The notes beneath the pieces were generated by a model. It had not been told where the DNA came from. It searched no databases and saw only the letters and a list, made by a program, of their open reading frames with translations. From CAZKWG01 sp964615375 (GTDB lineage Bacteria; Myxococcota_A; UBA796; CAZKWG01): a DNA stretch of 56,955 nt. The stretch is taken from positions 1-56,955 of the forward strand of contig CAZTOW010000060.1 of NCBI GenBank assembly GCA_964615375.1, given 5' to 3'. Positions within the stretch are counted from its first letter, which is position 1; each line of letters starts with the position of its first letter. The position numbers and the translations under genes are program-made. Positions 17,961 to 28,966 of this stretch are shown here, one piece after another.

Positions 17961-19200
17961 GCGACCCCACTGGACACAACACGACCTGAGTCATTTTCGC
18001 AGCACCACGGGTGACGATGTCTTCGACATCCACCACCACTTCGCTCGCTGGAGCGAGGGGTCGAGGCCGGGCGGCTATGACCTGTACTTGAAGTCCCTGC
18101 GCGGCGCGCCGGCGCCCCGGGTGCAGCTCCACGCGGACGGCCAGGACCTGTTCAACCTGGCCTCCTACAACTACCTGGGCCTGTCCTGCCGGCCCGAGGT
18201 CATCGAGGCGGCGGTCGAGGCCGTGCGCTACTTCGGCCTGGGCGCCGCGGGCTCGCCCCACCTGAGCGGCCTGCTGAAGATCCACGAGGACTTCGCTTCG
18301 GAGATCGCCGACTTCAAGGGCACGGAGGCCGCGCTGCTCTTCCCCAGCGGCTACTCGGCCAACGTGGGCACGCTGGCCGCCCTGGTGGGCCAGGAGGACT
18401 GGGTCATCGCCGACATGAGCGCCCACGCCAGCATCTTCGACGGCTGCCAGCTCGCCGGCGCCCGTCTGTCCCTGTTCCGCCACAACGACATGTCCAGCCT
18501 GAGCAAGCGCCTGCAGGGCGCGCAGGGCCGCAAGCTGGTGGTGGTCGAGGGCGTGTACTCCATGGATGGGGACATCGCCCCCCTCGATCAGGTGGCCGAG
18601 CTCTGCCAGAAGCACGGCGCGCGGCTGATGGTGGACGAGGCCCACTCGGCCTTCGTCTACGGCGAGCACGGGCGCGGCCTCGCCGAGCACTTCGGGGTCG
18701 AGGACGTCGTGGACGTGCACTTCGGCACCCTGTCCAAGAGCCTGGGCGGCATGGGCGGCTACGTGGCCGGATCGAACACCCTCATCGACTATCTCCGGGC
18801 CTACGCCCGCTCTCAGGTCTTCTCCTGCGCCCTCTCCCCGCCCGTCGTCGGCGGGCTGCGCGCCGCCCTGGCCATCGCGCGCGCCGAGCCCCAGCTCCGG
18901 GCGCGGCTGTGGGAGAACGTGGCGGTCTGCCGGGAGGCGCTGCTGGCCGAGGGCGTGGACATCGGCGACTCCACCTCGCAGGTCATCCCCATCATGATCC
19001 GCGACGACAACGGCATCTTCGCCATCTGCCGCGCGCTGGAGGCGGCTGGCGTCTACCTGAACCCCATCCTCTACCCCGCGGTCAAGCGCGCCCAGTCCCG
19101 CTTCCGCGTCTCCATCTCCGCCGCCCACCACCCCGAGGAGCTGCGCCAGAGCGCCGCGATCATCGGCCGGGTCCTGCGCGAGCACGGGGTGATCCAATGA
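17953..19200 (+). CDS. Alpha-oxoamine synthase, serine palmitoyltransferase-like (PLP enzyme)
   Basis: A 415-residue member of the KAPA synthase/SPT/KBL/ALAS family. Seen are NYLGL, GLGAAGSPHLSG, the stacking-His region (SAHASIFDG), LMVDEAHSAFVYG and the PLP lysine in GTLSKSLGG (K262). These enzymes condense an amino acid with an acyl thioester and release CO2. Position after ACP and acyl-ACP ligase, with an NAD-dependent reductase in the same operon, favours serine palmitoyltransferase making 3-oxosphinganine. The catalytic core alone does not fix the amino-acid substrate. Glycine, cysteate or alanine remain possible, and the downstream sulfotransferase keeps a sulfur-containing lipid in play. 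The ATG overlaps the preceding gene. Confidence 0.9.
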   Translation: MSERPHWTQHDLSHFRSTTGDDVFDIHHHFARWSEGSRPGGYDLYLKSLRGAPAPRVQLHADGQDLFNLASYNYLGLSCRPEVIEAAVEAVRYFGLGAAGSPHLSGLLKIHEDFASEIADFKGTEAALLFPSGYSANVGTLAALVGQEDWVIADMSAHASIFDGCQLAGARLSLFRHNDMSSLSKRLQGAQGRKLVVVEGVYSMDGDIAPLDQVAELCQKHGARLMVDEAHSAFVYGEHGRGLAEHFGVEDVVDVHFGTLSKSLGGMGGYVAGSNTLIDYLRAYARSQVFSCALSPPVVGGLRAALAIARAEPQLRARLWENVAVCREALLAEGVDIGDSTSQVIPIMIRDDNGIFAICRALEAAGVYLNPILYPAVKRAQSRFRVSISAAHHPEELRQSAAIIGRVLREHGVIQ

Positions 19201-19865
19201 CCCGCTATGGCTTCTCTCAGGCGCTCGGCGCGTTCTTCCTGGCGCCCTCCAGCGCGCTCCGCGCCCTGCTCCCAACCGGGCTCGCGCCCCTGGAGGCCCG
19301 GCCCGGCCACGGGGTGGTGGCGCTGACCGCCTTCGACTTCACCGAGAGCGAGGTCGGCGCCTATGGTGAGCTGGTGCTCTCGGCGCTCGTGGCGCCCTAC
19401 GCGACCCGGCACGGAGAGCTGCCCACCGCCGCGACCTTCCCCTTCGTCCTGGCCAGCACCACGCCCGAGAGCCGCGCGCACGCCGCGGAGCGCTGGTATC
19501 TGCCCGAGCACGACCGCTGCCTCGAGATGGCCTTCACCAAGGACCCGGGCACCCACCGGGTCGAGGTGCGCGACGGCGGGGCGCCGGTGCTCGACCTCAC
19601 CGTCACGCGCTGCGCGCCCTCGGCGGGCGCCCGGCTGTACCAGGTCTACTCGCGCCGAGACGGCCGCACCCACCGTGTGGACCTGCACATCGACGGCCCG
19701 CTCGAGCAGCACGACCGGGAGCGGGGTCGGCTCGAGCTGCACGACCACCCGCTGGCCGCGCGCCTCGGCGCCCTGCTGGCGGACGAGACACCCATCCTCG
19801 AGCAGTCCATGGGCGCCGGCGAGCAGCGCTTCCAGACCCTGCTGATCCACGGAGGTGCCCCATGA
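19197..19865 (+). CDS. Acetoacetate-decarboxylase-superfamily-like protein in the lipid operon
   Basis: A 222-residue protein coupled by ATGA overlaps at both ends (19197-19200 and 19862-19865). The N-terminal half (LPTGLAPLEARPGHGVV, then ESEVGAYGEL) resembles the acetoacetate decarboxylase/DUF2071-like fold, in which a Tyr-Gly-Glu segment precedes a hydrophobic strand. The Schiff-base lysine of true ADC is not evident; the only Lys is in AFTKDPG. So it is either a non-decarboxylating fold member or a different protein. No role is known in sphingolipid pathways. By inference it could bind or process the beta-keto product of the preceding synthase. The family call is tentative; the reality of the gene is not in doubt. 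Confidence 0.8.
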   Translation: MTRYGFSQALGAFFLAPSSALRALLPTGLAPLEARPGHGVVALTAFDFTESEVGAYGELVLSALVAPYATRHGELPTAATFPFVLASTTPESRAHAAERWYLPEHDRCLEMAFTKDPGTHRVEVRDGGAPVLDLTVTRCAPSAGARLYQVYSRRDGRTHRVDLHIDGPLEQHDRERGRLELHDHPLAARLGALLADETPILEQSMGAGEQRFQTLLIHGGAP

Positions 19866-21097
19866 GCGCGGCCATTGGCTTCTCGCTCCAGCCCATGCCC
19901 CTTTGGCTCAACGCCGCGAACCGGCTGGCCGCTCTGGTCGGCTCCGGGTCCGACGCCCTGACCCCCGAGCGCCTCATGGCGGACGCGGGCCGGAGCGCCG
20001 GCCTGCCGCCGGACTTCCCGCCTTATGTCGCCGAGACCCTGGAGATCCTGTGCGCCTCGCTGCGCGACGAGGGTCGGTTGCACTGGTTCGGCTACATGAA
20101 CCTGCGGACCCTGCTGCTGACCGGGCTGGCCACGCTGCTCCGGGTCGAGCGGGCGTTCAAGGACCGGCCCGAGCTGGCCCGCACGCCGCTCCACTCGCCG
20201 GTCATCGTGCTCGGCCTGCCGCGCTCGGGCACCACCTACCTGCACCGGCTGCTGTCGGCGGTGCCCGAGGCCGCGCCCGTCGAGTTCTACAAGCACATCC
20301 ACCCGCTGCGGAGCGGCTGGCCGGACCTGCGCCGGGTGCGAACCGAGCTCGAGTTCCGGCCCTGGCAGCTCGCCAGCCGGGCCTACGCGCTGGACAGCAT
20401 GCACCTGGTGCGGCCGGGCCTGCCCGACGAGTGCAACCTGGGCATGCGCCTGGGCGGTCGCTCGATGATCTACTGGGGCACCGCGCCGACCTACACCTAC
20501 CTGCGCTGGCTGCTGGCCCAGGATCTGCGGGAGAGCTACCAGCTCTACCGGAAGGTGCTCATCCTGCACCAGCTCGAGGCCCCGGGCCGACGCCTGACCC
20601 TCAAGTGCCCCCACCACCTGGCCTGGCTGCCCGCCCTGGCGGAGGCCATCCCCGAGGCCCACCTGGTGCTCACCCACCGGGACCCGGTCGAGGCGGTGCC
20701 TTCGGAGTGCAAGCTCGTGCTCTCCTCCCAGGCGCTCAGCACCCGCGAGCTCGACTGGCGCCGCACCGTCGAGGGCAACCACCTCAAGGTCCACACCTTC
20801 GCCAGCCGCGCCGTGGCCTTCGCCGACGGGCCCCAGGGGGGGCGCCTGATCCACGTGCCCTACCGGCGCCTGATCCAGGATCCGGTGGGGCTGGTGGCCG
20901 ACATCCACGCCCGGGTGGGGGCGCCATTCAGCGAGGCCCACGGCGCGCGCATCGAATCCTTCGCGGCGGAGAACCGCCAGCACAAGCACGGCAAGAACCA
21001 CTACACGCCAGAGCAGTTCGGGCTCTCGCCCGCCCGGCTCGCCGAGGAATTCGGGCCCTACCGGGAGCGCTTCCGTGCCGAGATCAGCCGCAGCTGA
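19862..21097 (+). CDS. PAPS-dependent sulfotransferase family protein
   Basis: A 411-residue sulfotransferase-fold protein. The 5'-phosphosulfate loop is LPRSGTTYL (about 119-127) and the 3'-phosphate motif is THRDPVEAVPS. KCPHHLAWLPAL between them is typical of the Sulfotransfer_3 group. Members move sulfate from PAPS to hydroxyls or amines of sugars, lipids and small molecules. Sitting between an oxoamine synthase and an exporter, it may sulfate the headgroup or hydroxyl of the operon's lipid product. It starts on an ATGA overlap and overlaps the next gene by 23 bp. Confidence 0.88.
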   Translation: MSAAIGFSLQPMPLWLNAANRLAALVGSGSDALTPERLMADAGRSAGLPPDFPPYVAETLEILCASLRDEGRLHWFGYMNLRTLLLTGLATLLRVERAFKDRPELARTPLHSPVIVLGLPRSGTTYLHRLLSAVPEAAPVEFYKHIHPLRSGWPDLRRVRTELEFRPWQLASRAYALDSMHLVRPGLPDECNLGMRLGGRSMIYWGTAPTYTYLRWLLAQDLRESYQLYRKVLILHQLEAPGRRLTLKCPHHLAWLPALAEAIPEAHLVLTHRDPVEAVPSECKLVLSSQALSTRELDWRRTVEGNHLKVHTFASRAVAFADGPQGGRLIHVPYRRLIQDPVGLVADIHARVGAPFSEAHGARIESFAAENRQHKHGKNHYTPEQFGLSPARLAEEFGPYRERFRAEISRS

Positions 21098-22286
21098 CGA
21101 AGCGCCCGGGACAGGGGGCGAGCGCCGCCTGCTGGCGGTGCTCGTGCTCATCCAGCTCGTGACGGTGGTGGACTTCACCCTGCTGCTGCCGCTGGGCCCG
21201 GACCTGGCGGCGCCCCTGGGCCTGGAGACGGCGCGGCTGCCCCTGCTCGTCGCGGCGGGCACGGCGGCGGCGGCGGCGGCGGGCCTGCTGGGCGGGGGCT
21301 GGCTGGAGCGAGCCCCGAGGCGCCGCGCCATGGTTGGCCTGCTCCTGGCCCTGGCGGTCGCGGCGGGGGTGGCGGCCGCCGCGGGGGGCTGGCGGACCCT
21401 GCTGGCGGCGCGGCTCGGGGCGGGCGCGGCGGGGGGGCAGGCCATGGCGCTCAGCCTGGTGGTGCTCAGCGACGCGGTGCCCGCGGCCCGGCGGGGCCGG
21501 GCGGTCGGGGCGCTGATGGCGGCCAACGGGCTGGCGGCCATCGGCGGCGTGCCGCTGGGCCTGTGGATGGCTGAGCACCTGGGCTGGCGGGCGCCCTTCG
21601 GGATGGTCGCGCTCGGCGCGGCGATCGCGGCGACCCTGGCGAGCGGCGCGCTGCCCTCGGGGGCCGGGCGGCGGGTGCACGGATCCGCGCTGGCGCCGCT
21701 GGCCCACCGGGACACGCGGCGGGCCCTGGCCCTGACCGCGCTGGTTGCAGCCTCCTCGTTCCTGCTCAACCCGAACCTGTCGGCCTTTGTGCAGCACAAC
21801 CTGGGCTTCCCGCGGGAGCGGCTCTCGGGGCTCTACGCCCTGGCGGGAGGGGTGGCGCTGCTCAGCACCCAGCTCACCGGGAGAGCCGTGGATCGCTGGG
21901 GATCGCTGGCGGCTGGGGCGGGCGCGGCGGCGCTCTTCGCGGCGGTGGTCCTGGGCGTGGTGGTGGGGCAGGGCAGGGTGCCGGTGGCGGTAGGCTTCGT
22001 GCTCCTGTTGAGCAGCCTCCAGAGCCGGAACGTGAGCGTGCGGGCCCTGGCGACCCGGGTGCCGCGGCCCGAGGAGCGGGGGCGCTTCATGTCCCTGCTG
22101 TCGGCCTCCCAGCAGCTCGGCGCGGCGGCGGGCGCGCTGGGTTCGGCGGCGCTGCTGGGGACGGCGCCCGACGGGCGGCTGGTGGGCATGCCCGTCGTGG
22201 GGCTGCTGGCGGTGGGCATGGCGCTGGGATCCCTTCCGCTGATGGCCGTCGTCCAGCGCGCCGTCGGGCAGATCGACGATCCATAA
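21075..22286 (+). CDS. Major facilitator superfamily transporter
   Basis: A 403-residue, very hydrophobic protein with about 12 predicted membrane segments. The GTG start at 21075 lies inside the sulfotransferase gene (23-bp overlap). VDFTLLLPLGPDLAAPLGLE in the first helix and ANGLAAIGGVPLGLWMAEHLGW in the middle resemble DHA1-type drug/sugar efflux carriers (AraJ-like). As the only transporter in the operon it is a candidate exporter or flippase for the product, though MFS specificity cannot be read from sequence. It ends in TAA, rare here. Confidence 0.85.
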   Translation: MPRSAAADEAPGTGGERRLLAVLVLIQLVTVVDFTLLLPLGPDLAAPLGLETARLPLLVAAGTAAAAAAGLLGGGWLERAPRRRAMVGLLLALAVAAGVAAAAGGWRTLLAARLGAGAAGGQAMALSLVVLSDAVPAARRGRAVGALMAANGLAAIGGVPLGLWMAEHLGWRAPFGMVALGAAIAATLASGALPSGAGRRVHGSALAPLAHRDTRRALALTALVAASSFLLNPNLSAFVQHNLGFPRERLSGLYALAGGVALLSTQLTGRAVDRWGSLAAGAGAAALFAAVVLGVVVGQGRVPVAVGFVLLLSSLQSRNVSVRALATRVPRPEERGRFMSLLSASQQLGAAAGALGSAALLGTAPDGRLVGMPVVGLLAVGMALGSLPLMAVVQRAVGQIDDP

Positions 22287-22314
22287 ACATCAAAATATTC
22301 AATCTGGAGTGATG

Positions 22315-23274
22315 ATGAGAACGCTGGTCACCGGCGCAACGGGCTTCATCGGGTCGCGCCTCGTCGAGCTGTTGGTGGCGCGCGGGCACGAGGTCGTCGC
22401 GGCCAGCCGCGGCGCCGAGGGGCGGGTCTGGCCCGCGGGCGCTACCCCGAGGGCGCTGGACATCACCGACCCGGCCACCTTCGGGCGCGTCTTCGACGGT
22501 GTGGACGCGGTGGTGCATGCGGCGGCCTTGGTCAGCGACTGGGGGCCCCGCGAGGACTTCTTCCGTCACAGCGCGACGGGCACCGAGAACGTGCTCCGGG
22601 CGGCGCAGACGGCGGGTGTGCCGGTGTTCGTGCACGTCTCGAGCATCGCCGTCTACGGCCTCACGCGGGAGGGCCCCATCCCCGAGCACACGCCCCGGAT
22701 CCCCGAGACGGACCCCATCGCCTACAACGCGGCGAAGTCGGCGGCCGAGGGCGTCATCGAGCGGGCCCGCGCTGAGGGCTACCCCGCGACCATCGTGCGC
22801 CCTGCCAACGTCTACGGCCCCGGCGCGCCGAACTGGACCGTGCGCCCGGCGGCGCTGATCCGCAAGGGGCTCATGGGCCTGCCGCCCGGCGCCGGGCCGT
22901 CGAACACCGTGTACGTGGACAACGTCGCCGCGCTGCTCATCGCGACCCTCGAGGACGAGCGCGCCCGAGGGGAGACGCTGCACGTGGTGGACCCCGAGCG
23001 CCAGGACTGGGGCGCCTTCTTCGGCCAGTACGCCGCCGCCCTGGGGGGCCGGGTGCCGGTGCGGCCCCTGTGGTTCCTGCGCGGCCTCGCCACCGCCAGC
23101 GAGGCCGTGGCGCGCCTCACCGGCTGGCCCCCGCTGGTCTCCCACGACGCGCTGGCCTACCTCCTCGCCCAGGGCTGGTACCCCATGGACCGGTGCGAGC
23201 GCGTCCTGGGCTTCTCCCCACCCGTCTCCGCGAGCGAGGGCATGGCGCGCACGGTGGCCTGGCTCACCCGGTGA
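22315..23274 (+). CDS. NAD(P)-dependent epimerase/reductase, extended SDR (CerR / 3beta-HSD-like)
   Basis: A 319-residue extended short-chain dehydrogenase. The Rossmann motif TGATGFIG is at residues 6-13 and the catalytic pair is in AYNAAKSAAEG (Y137, K141). Of three in-frame starts at 22309, 22312 and 22315, the last has the best spacing from GGAG at 22306-22309. A short AT-rich stretch (about 22283-22303) precedes it. In Caulobacter an NAD-epimerase-type SDR (CerR) reduces the 3-keto group during ceramide synthesis, and 3beta-HSD/OleD relatives reduce beta-keto lipids. Its place in this operon supports a keto-lipid reductase. Confidence 0.88.
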   Translation: MRTLVTGATGFIGSRLVELLVARGHEVVAASRGAEGRVWPAGATPRALDITDPATFGRVFDGVDAVVHAAALVSDWGPREDFFRHSATGTENVLRAAQTAGVPVFVHVSSIAVYGLTREGPIPEHTPRIPETDPIAYNAAKSAAEGVIERARAEGYPATIVRPANVYGPGAPNWTVRPAALIRKGLMGLPPGAGPSNTVYVDNVAALLIATLEDERARGETLHVVDPERQDWGAFFGQYAAALGGRVPVRPLWFLRGLATASEAVARLTGWPPLVSHDALAYLLAQGWYPMDRCERVLGFSPPVSASEGMARTVAWLTR

Positions 23275-23388
23275 GCGGGACGCGCGGGCTCGGGGAACTG
23301 GAGAGCAGGTGCCGGAACAGGTGCCAGGCACGCAGCTCGCCCGGGGTTGGCGGCGCCGGCGGTGAGGGAGCGACCCGACGGGGCGTGG

Positions 23389-23394
23389 TATCCT
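23389..23394 (+). promoter_or_regulatory. Candidate -10 element TATCCT for the Cys-rich lipoprotein gene
   Basis: The sequence GGTATCCT matches the recurring GNTANNNT pattern and lies 21 nt before the GTG at 23416, with GGCGGAGGGG between them. Confidence 0.45.
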
Positions 23395-23415
23395 CGACCG
23401 GGGCGGAGGGGCACC

Positions 23416-24393
23416 GTGCGCACGAGCTCAGGTTTGACCTTCATCGTGCTGACCTGGGCGGCGGTGATCCTCGCGAGCTGCGCGCCCGAGGTCGTCGCCC
23501 AGAGCCCCCCCTCCCCGATGTGCGCCGGGACGCCCATGGAGGGCGCCCTGGCGGACGTTGACGCGGACGACGGCTCGCTCGGTACGGTCCCGTGCGACCT
23601 CATCGAGGGCGACCCGCCGGGGAAGCGATGCGCGGGACCCCCGAAGCGGGGGATCGACTGCTTCGATCTCCCTTCGAGCCACCCCAGCGAGGGGCGCGCG
23701 GGCGGGACGCAGGACGCTCCCCCCGCGCTGGAAGCGCCGGGAGCTCCGCGCCCCTGCCAGTGCACGATAGACGAGGACGGCGTCCAGATTGCGGGCAACT
23801 CCTATCCGCGGGGCTCGGCCTGTCCCGAGACCGCCTGGCCGTGCACCCCGGAGGTCCCTGCGGCGGGCAGGTGCGTCATCGACCAGATCGACAAGACGAA
23901 TGAGACGAAATGGACCTGCACGATCAAGGACAATAAGGTCGCGTATGTGCAGGCGCCCTATGGCGCCGGCTATCCGGTGCTGGACGACGCCTGCAACAGA
24001 CAGAGCTCCAGGGACGCCTGTGGGCCCGTGAAGACCAGCGTCGAGACCCATGACAGTCTCCAGTGTGATCTCTGCTGGAGGCTCTACGTCAAGGAGCGTC
24101 GATGGGACCCGGCGGAGGGCCGCAGGCTGACCGTCTGCATGTGGGGCAGCATGCTCACCGCGACGAAGACGAGGCCGAAGACCTTGGCGCTCGCCGGGAC
24201 CTGCAAGTGGGTCGAGAGGCCCGCGCTGCCAGGAACGTGGGGCTACAGCCCGCCGACGCCCGGCCTCTGCGCGCCCGCGGGCGACGGGACGGAGGCCTGC
24301 GTCGGGACCTGCGACCCGGCGAAGCTCGACCCCTCCAAGGCGTGCGCGAAGGTGCCGATCCGCTCCAAGTGCGAGCCGCAGATCATCCCCTGA
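23416..24393 (+). CDS. Cysteine-rich secreted lipoprotein, unknown function
   Basis: A 325-residue protein. The GTG at 23416 follows a GGAGGGG site and a candidate -10 element. The N-terminal hydrophobic segment ends in ILASC, a lipobox, so it should be lipid-anchored. The mature part has more than 20 cysteines spread along its length, including CQC and CDLC, implying multiple disulfides. I recognise no domain. The 140-bp gap before it contains two short GCAGGTGCC/ACAGGTGCC repeats around 23305-23330 and no gene. Confidence 0.78.
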   Translation: MRTSSGLTFIVLTWAAVILASCAPEVVAQSPPSPMCAGTPMEGALADVDADDGSLGTVPCDLIEGDPPGKRCAGPPKRGIDCFDLPSSHPSEGRAGGTQDAPPALEAPGAPRPCQCTIDEDGVQIAGNSYPRGSACPETAWPCTPEVPAAGRCVIDQIDKTNETKWTCTIKDNKVAYVQAPYGAGYPVLDDACNRQSSRDACGPVKTSVETHDSLQCDLCWRLYVKERRWDPAEGRRLTVCMWGSMLTATKTRPKTLALAGTCKWVERPALPGTWGYSPPTPGLCAPAGDGTEACVGTCDPAKLDPSKACAKVPIRSKCEPQIIP

Positions 24394-24521
24394 GCCCGCT
24401 ACCGCTCACCCGCTCCGCGCCTGGGTAGTGGCTCGCGCGGATGCCGACCGGCTCCCTGGCGCCCCCCGGGGATGGGGAATAGGCCAGGACGCAGCACTCA
24501 CGGCGACGCGGGAAGGGACAG

Positions 24522-24749
24522 GTGGACACGGAGCACCTCAAGGCCTTCGTCCAGATCGTCGAGGCCGGCTCCATTCAGGGCGCGGCGCGAAGGCTGGGCC
24601 TGTCGCGATCCGCGCTGCGGCATGGCCTCGAGCAGCTCGAGGCCGAGATCGGCGCCCCGCTCCTGCACCGCGACCCGATGGGTGTGCGCCTCACCCCCGC
24701 CGGGCCGGGCGCCTCCCCGCCCTTCCTCGCCAACCCGTTGCTCCGGTGA
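24522..24749 (+). CDS. Truncated LysR-type regulator (wHTH domain only)
   Basis: 75 residues that match only the first quarter of a LysR regulator: HLKAFVQIVEAGSIQGAARR, a helix-turn-helix with LSRSALRHGLEQLE, and LLHRDPMGVRLTPAG. LysR proteins are normally about 300 residues; the effector-binding domain is missing and the frame closes right after the LTPAG turn. The GTG start has GGGAAGGGA 5 bases upstream. The TGA overlaps a possible GTG of the next gene. It may be a decaying gene or a DNA-binding stub. Confidence 0.7.
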   Translation: MDTEHLKAFVQIVEAGSIQGAARRLGLSRSALRHGLEQLEAEIGAPLLHRDPMGVRLTPAGPGASPPFLANPLLR

Positions 24750-24757
24750 ACCGAGTG

Positions 24758-26408
24758 ATGACCGACCCATCACCTCGCGGCCTCGAGCGGAGCGCCTTCA
24801 CCGCGTTCGCGGCCGTCCTGCTCTCGCCCATCGTCGCGCAGGGGCTCTGGCGGCCGCTGGAGCATGTCTTCGGCGCCGCGGGCACCGCACAGCAGATCAC
24901 CGGCTCGGCCCTGGTGATCGGCGCGATGGGCGCTCTGGTCCGCCCCTTCGTCCGCGACGCGGCGCGCCCGCTGCTGGCGCTCCCGGGCGTGCTGGCCGCG
25001 CTCGCCCTGTCCGCTGGCCTGTCGCTGGGGCTCGCCGGGCTCGGGGCGCTGCTCCCGGCCGCCCTCCTGAGCGGCTGGCTGCACGGCTGGCTGCCCCCGC
25101 GCCTCCCCGCGGCCTTCGACGGGCTCGCCCACCGCAACCGTGGCCTGGCCGCGCTCTACGGGCTGGTCGCCCTGTCGAGCGTCCTCTCGCTGGCGCGGGT
25201 GACGATCTTCATCGGCGACCCGACGGCGGTCGAGGATCAGGCCCTGCCGGGCGAGAAGTTCACCGAGGTCCATAGCTGCCTGACCGCCTACGTGCGCGCC
25301 TCCGCGCTGGCGCGGCAGGGGGTGGACGACCTGTACGCGGACCCCTGGTGGTACGGATCGCTCGGGCTGCCCCCGCGGCCGGCGGGGGAGGAGGACCCCT
25401 ACGCGCCCTTCGGGCTCGACAACTTCAACTACCCGCCCACCTTCCTGCTGCTCATCTCGCCGCTCGCCCCGCTGGACAGCGACTTCCTGGCGCAGCGCGC
25501 CCTGTGGTTCGGGCTGAGCGGGCTCTGCGCGGCGTGGGGGCTCTGGGTCGTGGCGCGCTGGATCGGCGGCCCCGCGGAGCACCGGATCCTGCTGCTGGCG
25601 CCGATCTTCCTCGCGAGCATGCCGGTCCTCCTGGCCCTCCAGATCGGCAACTTCCACCTCTCCGCGCTGGTGCTGACCCTGGTCGGCATGGTGGCCCTCG
25701 ATCAGCGCCGCACGGCGATCGGCGGGGCGCTGTTCGCGACGGCCATCCTCTCCAAGATCTCCCCCGGGCTGCTGGGCGTCGTCCTGCTGGTGCAGCGACG
25801 CGCGCGGGACGCCGCGATCGTCGCGAGCTTCGGCGCGCTGCTCCTTCTGTTGTCGGTGCTGGCTTACGGCACGAACCCGCTCCTGGCCTTCCTGAGCACC
25901 GCGTTGCCGCACCTGAGCTCGGGGGCGGCGTTCCCGCACATCTCCACCCCCGACGGGATCGCCACCAACATCGCCCCCTTCGGCTTCGCCTTCAAGCTGA
26001 AGGTCCTCGGCCTCGACGTGGGTGATCCGTGGCGACTGGGCAAGCTGATCTCCCGCGTCTACACGCTCGGGCTCCTGGCGCTGACCGTCGCGTCCGCCCG
26101 TCGGCGTGGCGATCGCCGCGACCAGGCGATGCGCTGGATGGCGCTCCTGGTCCTCGCCGCGCTGCAGAGCCCCTTCAGCGCCGCCTACGCGACCCTCAGC
26201 CTGTTGTGGGCGACCACCCTGCTGTCCGTCGAGGTGCGGCGCTGGTGGGAGGCGGTCGCACTCGTCGTCCTGTGGCCGGTGATCCTGATCGTGCCCTCAG
26301 GGCTGGACCTCGCGCAGAAGTCCGTCCTCGGCATGGCGCAGACGACCCTGATCATCGGCCTCTCGGCCTGGCTGGCCCTGCGCCCGCCGCCCCCTGATTC
26401 GATGAGCG

Positions 26409-26419
<11 letters not shown>
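24758..26419 (+). CDS. GT87-like polytopic membrane glycosyltransferase (DUF2029 type)
   Basis: A 553-residue protein with about ten membrane segments. The motif FNYPPTFLLLISPLAPL and the preceding PYAPFGLDN region are typical of family GT87 (PimE-like mannosyltransferases using polyprenyl-phosphate sugars). The chosen ATG is 24758; GTG 24746 or 24755 are possible and would be coupled to the LysR stub stop. No specific sugar or acceptor can be assigned. Its 3' end overlaps the convergent tex gene by 11 bp. Confidence 0.78.
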
Positions 26420-28565
<2,146 letters not shown>

Positions 28566-28636
28566 GGCGGCTCCGGGCGGGCTCGGGCGAGCCCGTCCTC
28601 GGTGGGTATCTCGGGAAGAGCGTGCGCGCGCCGGGA

Positions 28637-28642
28637 TACCCT
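28637..28642 (+). promoter_or_regulatory. Candidate -10 element TACCCT giving a leaderless mRNA
   Basis: The sequence GATACCCT ends 6 nt before the ATG at 28649, so the predicted transcript would start at or next to the initiation codon. No Shine-Dalgarno is present. Confidence 0.4.
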
Positions 28643-28648
28643 GGACCG

Positions 28649-28966
28649 ATGACGCAGATCCAGGCCATGGCCCTGTCGCTGGGGGTCGAGGTGCCCATCG
28701 CCCTCGCCCTCGGGCCGCGCGCGCTCCGCACCGGCCTCGCCGGCCTGGCGGCGACGCTGATCACACATCCCGTCCTGTGGCTGGCCTGGTTCCCCCTGCG
28801 CGAGCGCATGCCCTGGCTCGTCACCGCGCTGGCGCTGGAGGGGGCGGTCGTGGCGGTGGAGACGCTGGTCTACCGCTCGGCGCTCGCGCTGCCCTGGAGG
28901 CGGGCGCTGCTGATCTCGGCGGTCGCCAACGCGGCCTCCTTCGGGGTGGGGCTGCTGTTCGGCTGA
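28649..28966 (+). CDS. Small integral membrane protein
   Basis: A 105-residue, strongly hydrophobic protein with three or four membrane segments; THPVLWLAWFPLRERM lies between the first two. It is not an assigned family that I can name. The start follows a GATACCCT element by 6 nt and lacks a Shine-Dalgarno, consistent with a leaderless transcript. Its last 97 bp overlap the 3' end of the convergent gene ending at 28870, which is unusual. Confidence 0.65.
   Translation: MTQIQAMALSLGVEVPIALALGPRALRTGLAGLAATLITHPVLWLAWFPLRERMPWLVTALALEGAVVAVETLVYRSALALPWRRALLISAVANAASFGVGLLFG

Noticed and set aside
23305..23330. Short direct repeat GCAGGTGCC/ACAGGTGCC before the Cys-rich lipoprotein
   Set aside because: Only nine bases; it could be a REP-type relic, but no inverted partner or transposase is present.
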